Shown here piece after piece: positions 1 to 6,120 of a stretch of 10,852 bases of DNA. The DNA is from an uncultured Schwartzia sp. (GTDB lineage: Bacteria; Bacillota; Negativicutes; Selenomonadales; Selenomonadaceae), in assembly GCA_905372875.1 (NCBI GenBank), contig CAJPQU010000061.1:1-10852 (forward strand), in the 5' to 3' direction. Both the position numbers and the translations under genes were made by a program. The first letter of the stretch is position 1; every line of letters begins with the position of its first letter. The notes below the pieces were generated by a model that did not search any database, was not told the DNA's origin, and was given only the letters and a program-made list of their open reading frames with translations.

Positions 1-357
1 GCGGTGGACGGCGAGATGGTCTTCGCCTGGGCTAAAACGGGCGATGAGATCGCCCGGGGGGCCATCAGCCGTATGACCGAGGCATTAGCGGCGGGCATCG
101 CGGCGGTTTGCTGCGTGGCGAACCCGGCGGTGGTCATCATCGGCGGGGGCATTTCCGCTGAGGCCGCCTATTTGCGCCCGCTGCTTTTGGAGACGCTGGG
201 CGCCGTCCTTCCGGCGGACATTTTCACCGACACGCGCTTTGCTTTCGCCCGCTTGGGCAACGATGCCGGGCTGTTAGGCGCCCTGCGCTTTCTGCGGCAA
301 TGTATGGCGGGTGGGACGGCGCGTGGCGAAAACGAGAGCGGCGCTGCCGGTGATTGA
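1..357 (+). CDS. ROK-family sugar kinase, C-terminal part (5' end outside window)
   Basis: The reading frame is open from the first base and stops at 355-357, so only about the last 118 residues of a gene that begins upstream are seen. The fragment has the C-terminal signatures of the ROK family: an NPAVVIIGGGIS stretch (typical NPxxIxxGGGIS) and, near the end, LGNDAGLLGAL (typical LGxxAGxxGAA). ROK kinases phosphorylate cytoplasmic hexoses such as glucose, GlcNAc or ManNAc with ATP. The catalytic Asp and the zinc-binding Cys cluster would lie upstream, so the substrate cannot be read here. The downstream nagB-nagA genes make an amino-sugar kinase (GlcNAc or ManNAc) plausible. The Gly/Ala-rich tail after the last ROK motif looks unstructured. 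The 81-bp gap to nagB has no clear terminator, so co-transcription is likely. Confidence 0.85.
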   Translation, partial: AVDGEMVFAWAKTGDEIARGAISRMTEALAAGIAAVCCVANPAVVIIGGGISAEAAYLRPLLLETLGAVLPADIFTDTRFAFARLGNDAGLLGALRFLRQCMAGGTARGENESGAAGD

Positions 358-426
358 TGCGTGGGGGTGCTTCATGGGCTCGGCCATAAAAATTCCTCTT
401 TGACATGGTGAGGAACAAGAAGATAC

Positions 427-432
427 AGGAGG
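427..432 (+). promoter_or_regulatory. Ribosome-binding site that decides the nagB start
   Basis: AGGAGG lies 3 nt before an ATG at 436 and 6 nt before a second, adjacent ATG at 439. The spacing favours 439, although 436 would add only one methionine. Confidence 0.7.
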
Positions 433-438
433 CGAATG

Positions 439-1179
439 ATGGAGGTCAGGATTAACGATACCTACGAAGAGATGAGCGCGGCGGCGGCGGAATTTGTCAT
501 CCGGCAGCTTCGTCACAAGCCGGCCAGCGTCATGGGGCTGGCGGCCGGAGGGACGCCCTGCCTGCTCTATCAGCTTTTAGGGGAATCTTTCGCGGCGGGG
601 GAGGTGGATTTCTCCCGGGTGAGGACCTTCAGCCTCGACGAATATATCGGCTTGGGGGCGGATCATCCTCAAAGCTACCGCTATTTTATGGAGAAGCGCC
701 TCTTTTCCCGGGTGAACCTCCCAGGAGCGCACATTGCCGCGCCGGACGGCATGGCGGCGGATATCGCCGCGGAGTGTGTCCGCTACGGGGCGGCCATCGA
801 GGCGGCAGGAGGGATCGATCTCATGATCTTAGGCATCGGCTCCAACGCGCACATCGGCTTCAACGAGCCGGGGCCATGTTTCGTGCCGGACACCCATGTG
901 GTGGAGCTGTCGGAGGCCACCCGGGCGGCGAACGCCCGCTTCTTCGAAGAGCCGGAGGATACGCCCCACTGGGCCGTCAGTATGGGAATTCGCGACATCA
1001 TGTTCGCCGGGGCTATCCTGCTTTTGGCCAGCGGGGCGGGGAAGACGGAGGCCCTATACCAGGCAGTGTGCGGCGATATCACGCCCCAGGCTCCGGCCTC
1101 GGTTCTTCAGCTGCACCGAAACGTCCTGGTACTGGCGGATCGGGCGGCAGCCAGCCGACTGCCGGAGAAATATTTTTAG
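439..1179 (+). CDS. nagB: Glucosamine-6-phosphate deaminase
   Basis: Cytoplasmic aldose-ketose isomerase/deaminase that converts glucosamine-6-P to fructose-6-P and ammonia, the last step of GlcNAc catabolism. At 246 aa it has the usual length of the short Gram-positive type. Visible motifs: LAAGGTP (residues 35-41, phosphate-binding loop), SLDEYIGL (65-72, with Asp67 equivalent to catalytic Asp72 of E. coli), LGIGSNAHIGFNEPG (131-145, with His138 and Glu143 equivalent to His143 and Glu148), and SGAGKTEAL (198-206). The E. coli Asp141 position is Asn136 here; Asn at this site is common in Gram-positive NagB, so activity is expected. The short type lacks the C-terminal part involved in E. coli GlcNAc-6-P allostery. 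It starts at the second of two adjacent ATGs. nagA follows after 79 bp, in an apparent ROK-nagB-nagA-EIIA operon. Confidence 0.96.
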   Translation: MEVRINDTYEEMSAAAAEFVIRQLRHKPASVMGLAAGGTPCLLYQLLGESFAAGEVDFSRVRTFSLDEYIGLGADHPQSYRYFMEKRLFSRVNLPGAHIAAPDGMAADIAAECVRYGAAIEAAGGIDLMILGIGSNAHIGFNEPGPCFVPDTHVVELSEATRAANARFFEEPEDTPHWAVSMGIRDIMFAGAILLLASGAGKTEALYQAVCGDITPQAPASVLQLHRNVLVLADRAAASRLPEKYF

Positions 1180-1258
1180 ACGACGCAGCGCGGGCGGAAA
1201 ATGCGGTGATCTTAGTGCCGGCGTGATTTGATCAAAGGCGCGGAATGAGGGGAATGGA

Positions 1259-2452
1259 ATGAAGGCAATTACCAATGGAAAGCTGATTCTGCCGGACGAG
1301 CGGGGAGAATTTCAAATCGTGGAGCACCAGGCGCTGCTCTATGATACGGAAATTCGGGAGATCGTCCCGGAGATGGGAATTCGGAGCGATATCCGCCCGG
1401 AGGTGGAGGAGATCATCGACGCGCGGGGCGCCTACGTTTCGCCGGGCTTTGTCAATATTCACCTCCACGGCTGTGTGGGCTGCGACGCCATGGACGACGA
1501 TCCGACGTCGCTCCCTTCCATGGCGCTGTATCAAGCGTCCACCGGGGTCACGGCCATGCTGCCCACCACTATGACGTATGATTTTCCTACAATTTACGCG
1601 GCGCTGGATCATATCCGGGGCGCGATGGCCGCGCCGGGGGACGGGGCGCGCATCCTGGGGGCCCACATGGAAGGCCCCTTTATCAGCGTAGAGCGGCGGG
1701 GGGCGCAGGCGCCGGAGCATATCGTGCCGGCGGATTACGCTCGGATCGCCGATTATCATGATATCATCCGCCTCATTACTATCGCTCCAGAGGAGCTCAA
1801 AGGGGATTATACCTTCGTGGAGCAGTGTCAGGAAGCGGGCATCACCATTTCCCTGGGGCACAGCTCCGCTGACTACAATACGGCCCGCCGGGCCATCTTA
1901 CAATACGGAATCAATCATGTGACGCACCTTTTTAACGGCATGGTGCCTTTCCATCACCGCACGCCGGGGCTGGTGGGGGCGGCGCTGGACACGCCGGTGG
2001 ACTGCGAACTCATCGCCGACAACGTCCACCTCCACCCCATGACCCAGCGCCTCGTCTGGCGCATGAAGCAGGGGCGGCACATCGTCCTCATCACTGACTC
2101 CATGCGGGCCTGCGGTCTCGGCGACGGAGAATCGGAGTTAGGCGGTCAGGTAGTGCGGGTTTCGGGGCAGGTGGCGGCCTTGAAGGACGGTACCATCGCC
2201 GGGAGCGTGCTTACCCTTGACCGGGCCGTGGCGAATTTCGCTGCCAACACCGGCGCGGGGTTGGCGGCTACGGTATCCTACGCCACTAAAGCGCCGGCGG
2301 AGAGCATCGGGGTCTACGATCAGATGGGGTCTTTGGAGATCGGCAAACGCGCCGACATCACGATCTTCGACGGGGCCGTCCGAGTGCAGCGCACCATCAT
2401 CGGCGGGCGGCAGGTCTATCAGGCGGATGACGACGGAAGGGCGGATAAATGA
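1259..2452 (+). CDS. nagA: N-acetylglucosamine-6-phosphate deacetylase
   Basis: Metal-dependent amidohydrolase that removes acetate from GlcNAc-6-P to give glucosamine-6-P for NagB. The 397-aa length is normal. Motifs in order: HxH in NIHLHG (His68, His70), GAHMEGPFIS with metal-binding Glu138, ISLGHSSADY with His201, THLFNGM with His223, ADNVHLHP (253-260) and ITDSMRACGLGDG with the catalytic Asp280. The residue before the HxH motif is Asn67, where Asp is usual in amidohydrolases. This is an unusual reading, but not a direct metal ligand in NagA. The start is supported by GAGGGGA at 1247-1253, 5 nt upstream. The stop overlaps the ATG of the next gene by 4 bp (ATGA), indicating translational coupling. 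The fold is cytoplasmic with no signal peptide. Confidence 0.96.
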   Translation: MKAITNGKLILPDERGEFQIVEHQALLYDTEIREIVPEMGIRSDIRPEVEEIIDARGAYVSPGFVNIHLHGCVGCDAMDDDPTSLPSMALYQASTGVTAMLPTTMTYDFPTIYAALDHIRGAMAAPGDGARILGAHMEGPFISVERRGAQAPEHIVPADYARIADYHDIIRLITIAPEELKGDYTFVEQCQEAGITISLGHSSADYNTARRAILQYGINHVTHLFNGMVPFHHRTPGLVGAALDTPVDCELIADNVHLHPMTQRLVWRMKQGRHIVLITDSMRACGLGDGESELGGQVVRVSGQVAALKDGTIAGSVLTLDRAVANFAANTGAGLAATVSYATKAPAESIGVYDQMGSLEIGKRADITIFDGAVRVQRTIIGGRQVYQADDDGRADK

Positions 2453-2922
2453 TACTAGGCTGGGGAGAAAAGAAATTGGGCATCGCCGCGCCGCTTCACG
2501 GGCGGATCATGGATATTACCGCCGTCCCCGACCCGGTGTTCGGGGAAAAAATGTTAGGGGACGGTTTCGCCGTGGAGCCGTCCCTCGAAGAAAACACCGT
2601 CGCCGCCCCCTGCGACGGCGAGGTCGTTTTGGTAGCGGACACGAAACACGCTGTGGCCCTTCGCGCCCAAGGCGTAGAGATGCTCATTCATGTGGGCTTG
2701 GATACGGCCGCCTTGGGGGGCGAAGGTTTTCAGGCCCTCGTCCGGTCCGGTGATCAGGTATCGGCGGGCATCCCGCTCCTCTCCTTCGACCGGGATATCC
2801 TCCAGGCTAAAGGGAAAAGCCTCGTCACCGTATTGGTCGTCACCAACGAGGCGGAGGCCGTGAAAAAGATAGCGAAAGATTTTACGCAGTCGTCCGCTGT
2901 TTTAACGGTGACGGTAAAATAA
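2449..2922 (+). CDS. crr: Single-domain PTS EIIA-Glc (Crr-type) phosphocarrier
   Basis: A cytoplasmic phosphocarrier that passes phosphate from HPr to an EIIB domain of a glucose/GlcNAc-class phosphotransferase permease. At 157 aa it is one EIIA-Glc domain: APLHGRIMDI (14-23), the APCDGEV motif (53-59), the assisting His67 in DTKHAV, and the phosphorylated His81 in GVEMLIHVGLDT, matching E. coli His75 and His90. GEGF (91-94) and a KGKSLVTVLVVTN segment (121-133) complete the family pattern. Its ATG overlaps the nagA stop by 4 bp, so the two are coupled. No EIIC or EIIB gene is in the window. The likely partner is a NagE- or PtsG-like EIICB lacking its own EIIA, encoded elsewhere. Gene symbol by domain similarity; it could also be described as the EIIA of a GlcNAc system. 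Confidence 0.93.
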   Translation: MILGWGEKKLGIAAPLHGRIMDITAVPDPVFGEKMLGDGFAVEPSLEENTVAAPCDGEVVLVADTKHAVALRAQGVEMLIHVGLDTAALGGEGFQALVRSGDQVSAGIPLLSFDRDILQAKGKSLVTVLVVTNEAEAVKKIAKDFTQSSAVLTVTVK

Positions 2923-2930
2923 AAAACAAA

Positions 2931-2946
2931 TGTTCCACGTGAAACA
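2931..2946. promoter_or_regulatory. parS: parS centromere-like site (ParB/Spo0J binding)
   Basis: The sequence TGTTCCACGTGAAACA is a full 16/16 match to the known parS consensus TGTTNCACGTGAAACA and identical to well-known Bacillus subtilis sites. ParB (Spo0J) loads here as a CTP-dependent clamp and helps segregate and condense the origin region. It sits 9 nt after the EIIA-Glc stop codon and before the terminator, so it is non-coding but transcribed. By analogy with other bacteria this suggests that the window lies in the origin-proximal part of the chromosome. That position is an inference. Confidence 0.9.
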
Positions 2947-3058
2947 TTTTTGGCGAATCCCATTTATTTTCGGCGACGCGTTTAAGAAAAATCGACAGGG
3001 ACTCGCAGTTTGCCGGGGAGGTAAATAAAATCGCGGACGGTTGATTTTCTGTCAATAC

Positions 3059-3120
3059 AAAAAGACGGCTCAGATCAGCGGGATACGTTTTCGGTATCCT
3101 TCGACCTGAGCCGCCTTTTT
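3059..3120. terminator. Bidirectional intrinsic terminator between converging operons
   Basis: AAAAAG, then CGGCTCAG (3066-3073), pairs with CTGAGCCG (3106-3113), followed by CTTTTT. Inside is a second stem, GGATAC (3081-3086) with GTATCC (3094-3099). The A-run on the left and T-run on the right let it end transcription both of the nag operon (+) and of the secreted-protein operon (-), whose stop codon is 12 bp away. The 209-bp gap (2923-3131) otherwise holds only the parS site. Confidence 0.9.
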
Positions 3121-3131
3121 CTTTGCGGGTG

Positions 3132-3779
3132 TTATTTTTTGTTTGGATTCAGGGTGAAGCTGCGGTATTTGTGGGCGAAGCGGTCAGCGACCACCACGAA
3201 ACTTTTGAGAAGAGGCTTAAAGGAAGTGTCGTCAAAGCCTGTGGCGGAAAGGGCGAAGACGAAGCGCCCGGCGTGCCAACGGACGACGCGGGTGCCGTCG
3301 GCGAGGGTGGCCACGTCCACTTGGGTGCGCTTGACGTCTCCAGCGCTTTGGGTCTGCCAGTTGGCGCCATAGACGCCGCTGATGTCGGTGGTGAAGATGC
3401 GCTCTTCCAAGGCGGTGCGCAGGGTGATGGTGGTATCGTCCGCTTTACCCTTAAAGCGCAAATCCGCTACCTGTCCGCTGATCCCGTAGACGTGGACGGC
3501 CGGATGATAGAGGGCGTAGAAATTGCTGGGGAGATAGAGGATGGGAAAACCAATGGCCCGTTCCAACGCCGGGACATCCGGGTATTCGATCATAGGATTG
3601 GGCGTACCCACGGGGTGGGCATCGTCCTCGCGCTCCGGCGCACTTTCTGGGGAATCCGTTTTCTCAGCCGTCATTTCTTCCGCCGCCGAGGCCTCGTCTT
3701 CCGGGGCGGCCTGGGCGGTTCCGGTGAGGAGCCCGACGGCCAGCAGGGCCGCACACAGGGGATGAGTCAATTTTTTCAT
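3132..3779 (-). CDS. Secreted protein of unknown function
   Basis: The 215-aa product has a clear Sec signal peptide: MKKLTHP, a hydrophobic core of about 12 residues, and an AQA-A cleavage site near residue 24. Then comes an acidic, low-complexity Glu/Asp/Ala/Pro linker (about 25-58), and a folded domain starting NPMIEYPDV. Recognisable blocks are AIGFPILYLP, ISGQVADLRF, TLRTALEE and DISGVYGANW, a pattern I associate with uncharacterised exported Firmicutes proteins (DUF4367-like). I cannot assign a function. Unless anchored otherwise it acts outside the membrane. The RBS AAAGGAGG (3790-3797) is 10 nt from the ATG. It is second in an operon 33 bp after the lipoprotein gene. The opposite strand holds a long open frame (3123-4070), which looks like a shadow. 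Confidence 0.85.
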   Translation of the reverse strand: MKKLTHPLCAALLAVGLLTGTAQAAPEDEASAAEEMTAEKTDSPESAPEREDDAHPVGTPNPMIEYPDVPALERAIGFPILYLPSNFYALYHPAVHVYGISGQVADLRFKGKADDTTITLRTALEERIFTTDISGVYGANWQTQSAGDVKRTQVDVATLADGTRVVRWHAGRFVFALSATGFDDTSFKPLLKSFVVVADRFAHKYRSFTLNPNKK

Positions 3780-3812
3780 GGGGATATTGCCTCCTTTAAG
3801 GCGTTTCCGGCG

Positions 3813-4448
3813 TCAGCCGGTCACGCGGATGGACTGAATGATGCGCTCTATTTCGGCCGGCAGTCTTTCGTCGCCGCCGTCGTAAAGGATAGTAATAAGC
3901 CAGGCCTCTCTGTCGTCAGGGATAAAAATGGTTTTGAATTTTCCGGGGGTTTGGAAGCCGCTGATATAGTCGACGGAGAGAACCGTCAGATCCCGGCCGT
4001 CGACGGACAGCGTTTCGCGGGCGTCACTGATCTCTGCTGCCGCGTCTTTTACCTTAAATTCGGGGGGTAGCGCCGAGAGCAGGGTATCCTGAAATACCGC
4101 GTAAAATTTTTGCCGGGCCGGCGTGCGGGCCGGCCCGAACCGTCCGGCGACGGCTGCGTCGTCAAACCGGACAGCGGTAATCTGAAGCTCTATGCCCGTT
4201 TCTTTTCCCGTCTGGTATCGGGTCATGCTGAGAACGAAGGGGGCGGCTTCCGGGGGGACGGGGATCGATTGCGCATTCGCCGTAAAGTGCCCGGGGAGAT
4301 CTAAGGAAAGACGGGTGGCCCCGCCGGGAAAGTCAGCCCGCTCCGGACGGGGCAAAGGCGCCGGCCCGGCGTTTTGGCAGCCGCCCAAAAGGGCCGTGCC
4401 GAAAAGCAGCAGAAGAAAAAAGCTGCTGAGAGAAATCCCGCGGGTCAT
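3813..4448 (-). CDS. Lipoprotein of unknown function
   Basis: From the start chosen here the product has 211 aa. It begins MTRGISLSS, then a hydrophobic stretch and a lipobox LGGC with the lipidated Cys at residue 24, so it should be tethered to the membrane facing outward. The mature part has a Pro-rich linker and a mixed alpha/beta domain ending in a pattern like TIFIPDDREAWLITILY and a final IIQSIRV helix. That ending resembles PsbP/DcrB-type (DUF1795-like) lipoproteins, but this is only a shape resemblance. The start at 4448 is preferred to an in-frame ATG at 4475 because AAAGGAG ends 6 nt before it and because it places the positive charges directly before the hydrophobic core. First gene of a two-gene envelope operon; function unknown. 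Confidence 0.85.
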   Translation of the reverse strand: MTRGISLSSFFLLLLFGTALLGGCQNAGPAPLPRPERADFPGGATRLSLDLPGHFTANAQSIPVPPEAAPFVLSMTRYQTGKETGIELQITAVRFDDAAVAGRFGPARTPARQKFYAVFQDTLLSALPPEFKVKDAAAEISDARETLSVDGRDLTVLSVDYISGFQTPGKFKTIFIPDDREAWLITILYDGGDERLPAEIERIIQSIRVTG

Positions 4449-4454
4449 GAGAGG

Positions 4455-4461
4455 CTCCTTT
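4455..4461 (-). promoter_or_regulatory. Ribosome-binding site that decides the lipoprotein start
   Basis: On the minus strand this reads AAAGGAG, 6 nt before the ATG at 4448. The alternative ATG at 4475 has no comparable site upstream. Confidence 0.75.
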
Positions 4462-4485
4462 CTTGTCGTGTCCAATCATTTATCT

Positions 4486-4514
4486 ATAGTATCATTTTTC
4501 GCTGGAGGACGCAA
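4486..4514 (-). promoter_or_regulatory. Promoter of the lipoprotein/secreted-protein operon
   Basis: Read on the minus strand, TTGCGT (4509-4514) is followed by a 17-nt spacer and TACTAT (4486-4491), both close to the sigma-A consensus. The expected transcript start is about 30 nt before the lipoprotein ATG. It diverges from the bioY promoter, and the biotin operator lies about 18 bp upstream of its -35. Confidence 0.65.
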
Positions 4515-4532
4515 ATGGCGGGGTGAAAGGAC

Positions 4533-4560
4533 GTCAACCCTACCACTCCACTTGGTTGAC
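4533..4560. promoter_or_regulatory. BirA-type biotin operator
   Basis: A perfect inverted repeat, GTCAACC - 14 bp - GGTTGAC, with AA following the right arm. The published BirA box is TTGTAAACC - 14 to 16 bp - GGTTTACAA, so half-site sequence, spacing and symmetry agree except for one changed base in each arm. The right arm overlaps the -35 box (4556-4561) of the bioY-bioD-bioA promoter, so biotinyl-AMP-bound BirA would block RNA polymerase. This predicts that the organism has a BirA with an N-terminal DNA-binding domain. Confidence 0.88.
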
Positions 4561-4584
4561 AAAGAAAAAAGAAAGGCGTATCCT
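4556..4584 (+). promoter_or_regulatory. Promoter of bioY-bioD-bioA
   Basis: TTGACA (perfect -35) is followed by a 17-nt spacer and TATCCT (4579-4584, -10). The -35 lies inside the BirA operator. The predicted transcript start near 4591 gives a leader of about 120 nt before bioY. Confidence 0.8.
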
Positions 4585-4655
4585 TAAATTCGTATGCCGT
4601 TTGAGACAGAGGGGCATTTCTCCGGACGGCGAATCTTTTTGTCAATCAATGTAGG

Positions 4656-4692
4656 AAACACGGATCAATGGGCCTTCCTTTTATCCGTGTTT
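4656..4692 (+). promoter_or_regulatory. Stem-loop in the bioY leader, next to the ribosome-binding site
   Basis: AAACACGGAT (4656-4665) pairs perfectly with ATCCGTGTTT (4683-4692) around a 17-nt loop. The ribosome-binding site GGGAGG (4697-4702) starts 4 nt after the stem. The loop segment GCCTTCCT (4672-4679) is complementary to AGGGAGGC (4696-4703) with one G-U pair, so it could mask the site. No T-run follows, so it is not an intrinsic terminator. Confidence 0.6.
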
Positions 4693-4711
4693 TACAGGGA
4701 GGCGATGAAAG

Positions 4712-5284
4712 ATGGGGCAGCTTTCCTTGCGGGAGCTTATCCTGTGTGCGCTCTTTGTGGCGCTGGTGGCAGTGGGGGCGCTCATCCGTATTCCGGTGGG
4801 GACGGATGTCTTTACGCTGCAGTTTATGTTCACGCTGCTGGCGGGGCTTTTGCTGGGGCCGCGCTTGGGGGCGACAGCGGTGGCGGTTTATATTCTGCTG
4901 GGCCTGATAGGGGTGCCGGTGTTTGCGTCGGGCGGCGGGCCGGGCTACATCCTTCAGCCCACCTTTGGGTATCTCTTGGGCTTCGTTGTCCAGGCATGGT
5001 TCTGCGGCTGGGCGGCGCGGCGCACGGCAGCCGTGACCTTTAAGCGACTGCTCCTCATCAATTTCGGCGGCATGGTCATTGTGTACGCCTTTGGCCTCGT
5101 CTGGTTTTATGTCATCTCCAACTACGTCATCGATGCGCCGGTAGCGCTCTATTGGGTCATTCTTTACTGCGGGATTTTGCAGATTCCGCCGGACGCTCTT
5201 CTTTGCGTCGCGGCGGCTGCGGCGGCCAAGCGGGGGCTTTCGGCAGGGATATGGCTGAATCCGCCGCGGGGGACGGGAAGGTAG
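4712..5284 (+). CDS. bioY: Biotin transporter BioY (ECF S component)
   Basis: Membrane protein of 190 aa, normal for BioY, that captures biotin at the outer face and works alone or with the shared ECF ATPase module (EcfA1, EcfA2, EcfT). Family signatures: IPVGTDVFTLQ (27-37), a long hydrophobic run with LLGPRLGA (47-54), GVPVFASGGGPGYILQPTFGYLLGF (67-91, the biotin-binding loop region), and QIPPDAL (157-163). Five to six membrane segments can be seen. The ECF subunits are not in this window. The ATG is 9 nt after GGGAGG; an upstream ATG at 4705 is in another frame. First gene of the biotin operon, under a BirA-type operator. Confidence 0.95.
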   Translation: MGQLSLRELILCALFVALVAVGALIRIPVGTDVFTLQFMFTLLAGLLLGPRLGATAVAVYILLGLIGVPVFASGGGPGYILQPTFGYLLGFVVQAWFCGWAARRTAAVTFKRLLLINFGGMVIVYAFGLVWFYVISNYVIDAPVALYWVILYCGILQIPPDALLCVAAAAAAKRGLSAGIWLNPPRGTGR

Positions 5285-5304
5285 CGGCGTCCGTGGCTGG
5301 AGGA

Positions 5305-5326
5305 TACCGGGGGATGCACCCCGGTA
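5305..5326 (+). repeat. Inverted repeat between bioY and bioD
   Basis: TACCGGGG (5305-5312) and CCCCGGTA (5319-5326) form a perfect 8-bp stem with a 6-nt loop, in the 91-bp gap between bioY and bioD. No T-run follows, so full termination is unlikely; mRNA processing, pausing or protection of the bioY message are possible. Confidence 0.6.
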
Positions 5327-5375
5327 GACAATGGAGGCTGGCAGACCGAGAAATTAAAGGAAGAAGCGTGATTGT

Positions 5376-6062
5376 ATGGGCAAGGCGATTTTCATCACGG
5401 GGACGGGGACGGATGTGGGGAAGACCTATGTGACGGCCCTCATTGTGAAAAAACTGCGGCAGGCGGGGAAGAACGCTGGGTATTACAAAGCGGCCATCAG
5501 CGGCGCGGAGAAGGGGGCGGCGGGAGAACTTCTGCCCGGCGACGCTCTCTACGTCAATGAGGAGGCGGGGATCGGCGAGACAGCGGAAAATCTGGTTTCT
5601 TACGTCTACGAGGAGGCGGTGTCCCCCCACCTGGCGGCAAAGCTCAATCGCTGCCCCATCGACTTCGACCGGGTGGAAACGGCCTTTCGCCGGGCGAAGG
5701 AGAAGTATGATTATCTCACCGTCGAGGGAAGCGGCGGCATCATCTGCCCTCTGCGCTGGGACGAAACGCAGCACGTCATTTTAGACGATTTGGTGGTGCG
5801 GCTTCGCCTCGGGGCGATCGTGGTGGCGGACGCCGGGCTGGGCACCATCAATGCGGCAGTGCTGACCATCGAACATTTGAAGCTGCGCCATATTCCCGTA
5901 GCCGGGGTGATTTTGAACCGCTATCATCCCGGAGACGTCATGGAGGAGGACAACCGCCGCATGATCACGGAGATCACCGGCGTCCCCGTCATTGCCTGTG
6001 TAAAGCCCGAGGACAGCGTGCTGGACATCGACCCCGAGGTTTTGGCCGGGCTGTATAAATAA
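5376..6062 (+). CDS. bioD: Dethiobiotin synthetase
   Basis: Cytoplasmic ATP-dependent carboxylase that closes the ureido ring of 7,8-diaminopelargonic acid (DAPA) to make dethiobiotin, the penultimate step of biotin synthesis. The 228-aa length is typical. Visible: P-loop GTGTDVGKT (9-17, with Lys16), YYKAAISGA with Lys38 in the substrate-binding KPxxSG position (the usual Pro is Ala here, as in some Firmicutes), VEGSGGIICPL with Glu117, VVADAGLGTIN (149-159), and GVILNRYHPG with the base-binding Asn181. The start at 5376 has a weak, distant AAAGGAAG, suggesting modest translation or coupling to bioY. No other in-frame start is nearby. Second gene of the biotin operon. Confidence 0.95.
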   Translation: MGKAIFITGTGTDVGKTYVTALIVKKLRQAGKNAGYYKAAISGAEKGAAGELLPGDALYVNEEAGIGETAENLVSYVYEEAVSPHLAAKLNRCPIDFDRVETAFRRAKEKYDYLTVEGSGGIICPLRWDETQHVILDDLVVRLRLGAIVVADAGLGTINAAVLTIEHLKLRHIPVAGVILNRYHPGDVMEEDNRRMITEITGVPVIACVKPEDSVLDIDPEVLAGLYK

Positions 6063-6120
6063 AATCCGGAAAGATGGGCGTGACCGCCCCTTGATCAAAT
6101 TTTGACAGGAGAGAAGCAGG

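Noticed and set aside
400..428. TTGACA before nagB as a promoter
   Set aside because: The -10 position has only a poor match and overlaps the ribosome-binding site; read-through from the ROK gene is simpler.
841..870. Asn136 in NagB in place of the catalytic Asp of E. coli as a sign of inactivity
   Set aside because: Asn is the common residue at this site in Gram-positive short NagB enzymes, and His138 and Glu143 are intact.
3123..4070. 315-codon open frame on the plus strand
   Set aside because: It is antisense to two minus-strand genes with signal peptide, lipobox, promoter and ribosome-binding sites, and begins just after the terminator.
4594..5043. 149-codon frame overlapping the bioY start
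   Set aside because: It shares bases with bioY in another frame and gives a Gly/Ala-rich product without family features. Only the ATG at 4705 lies near the bioY ribosome-binding site.
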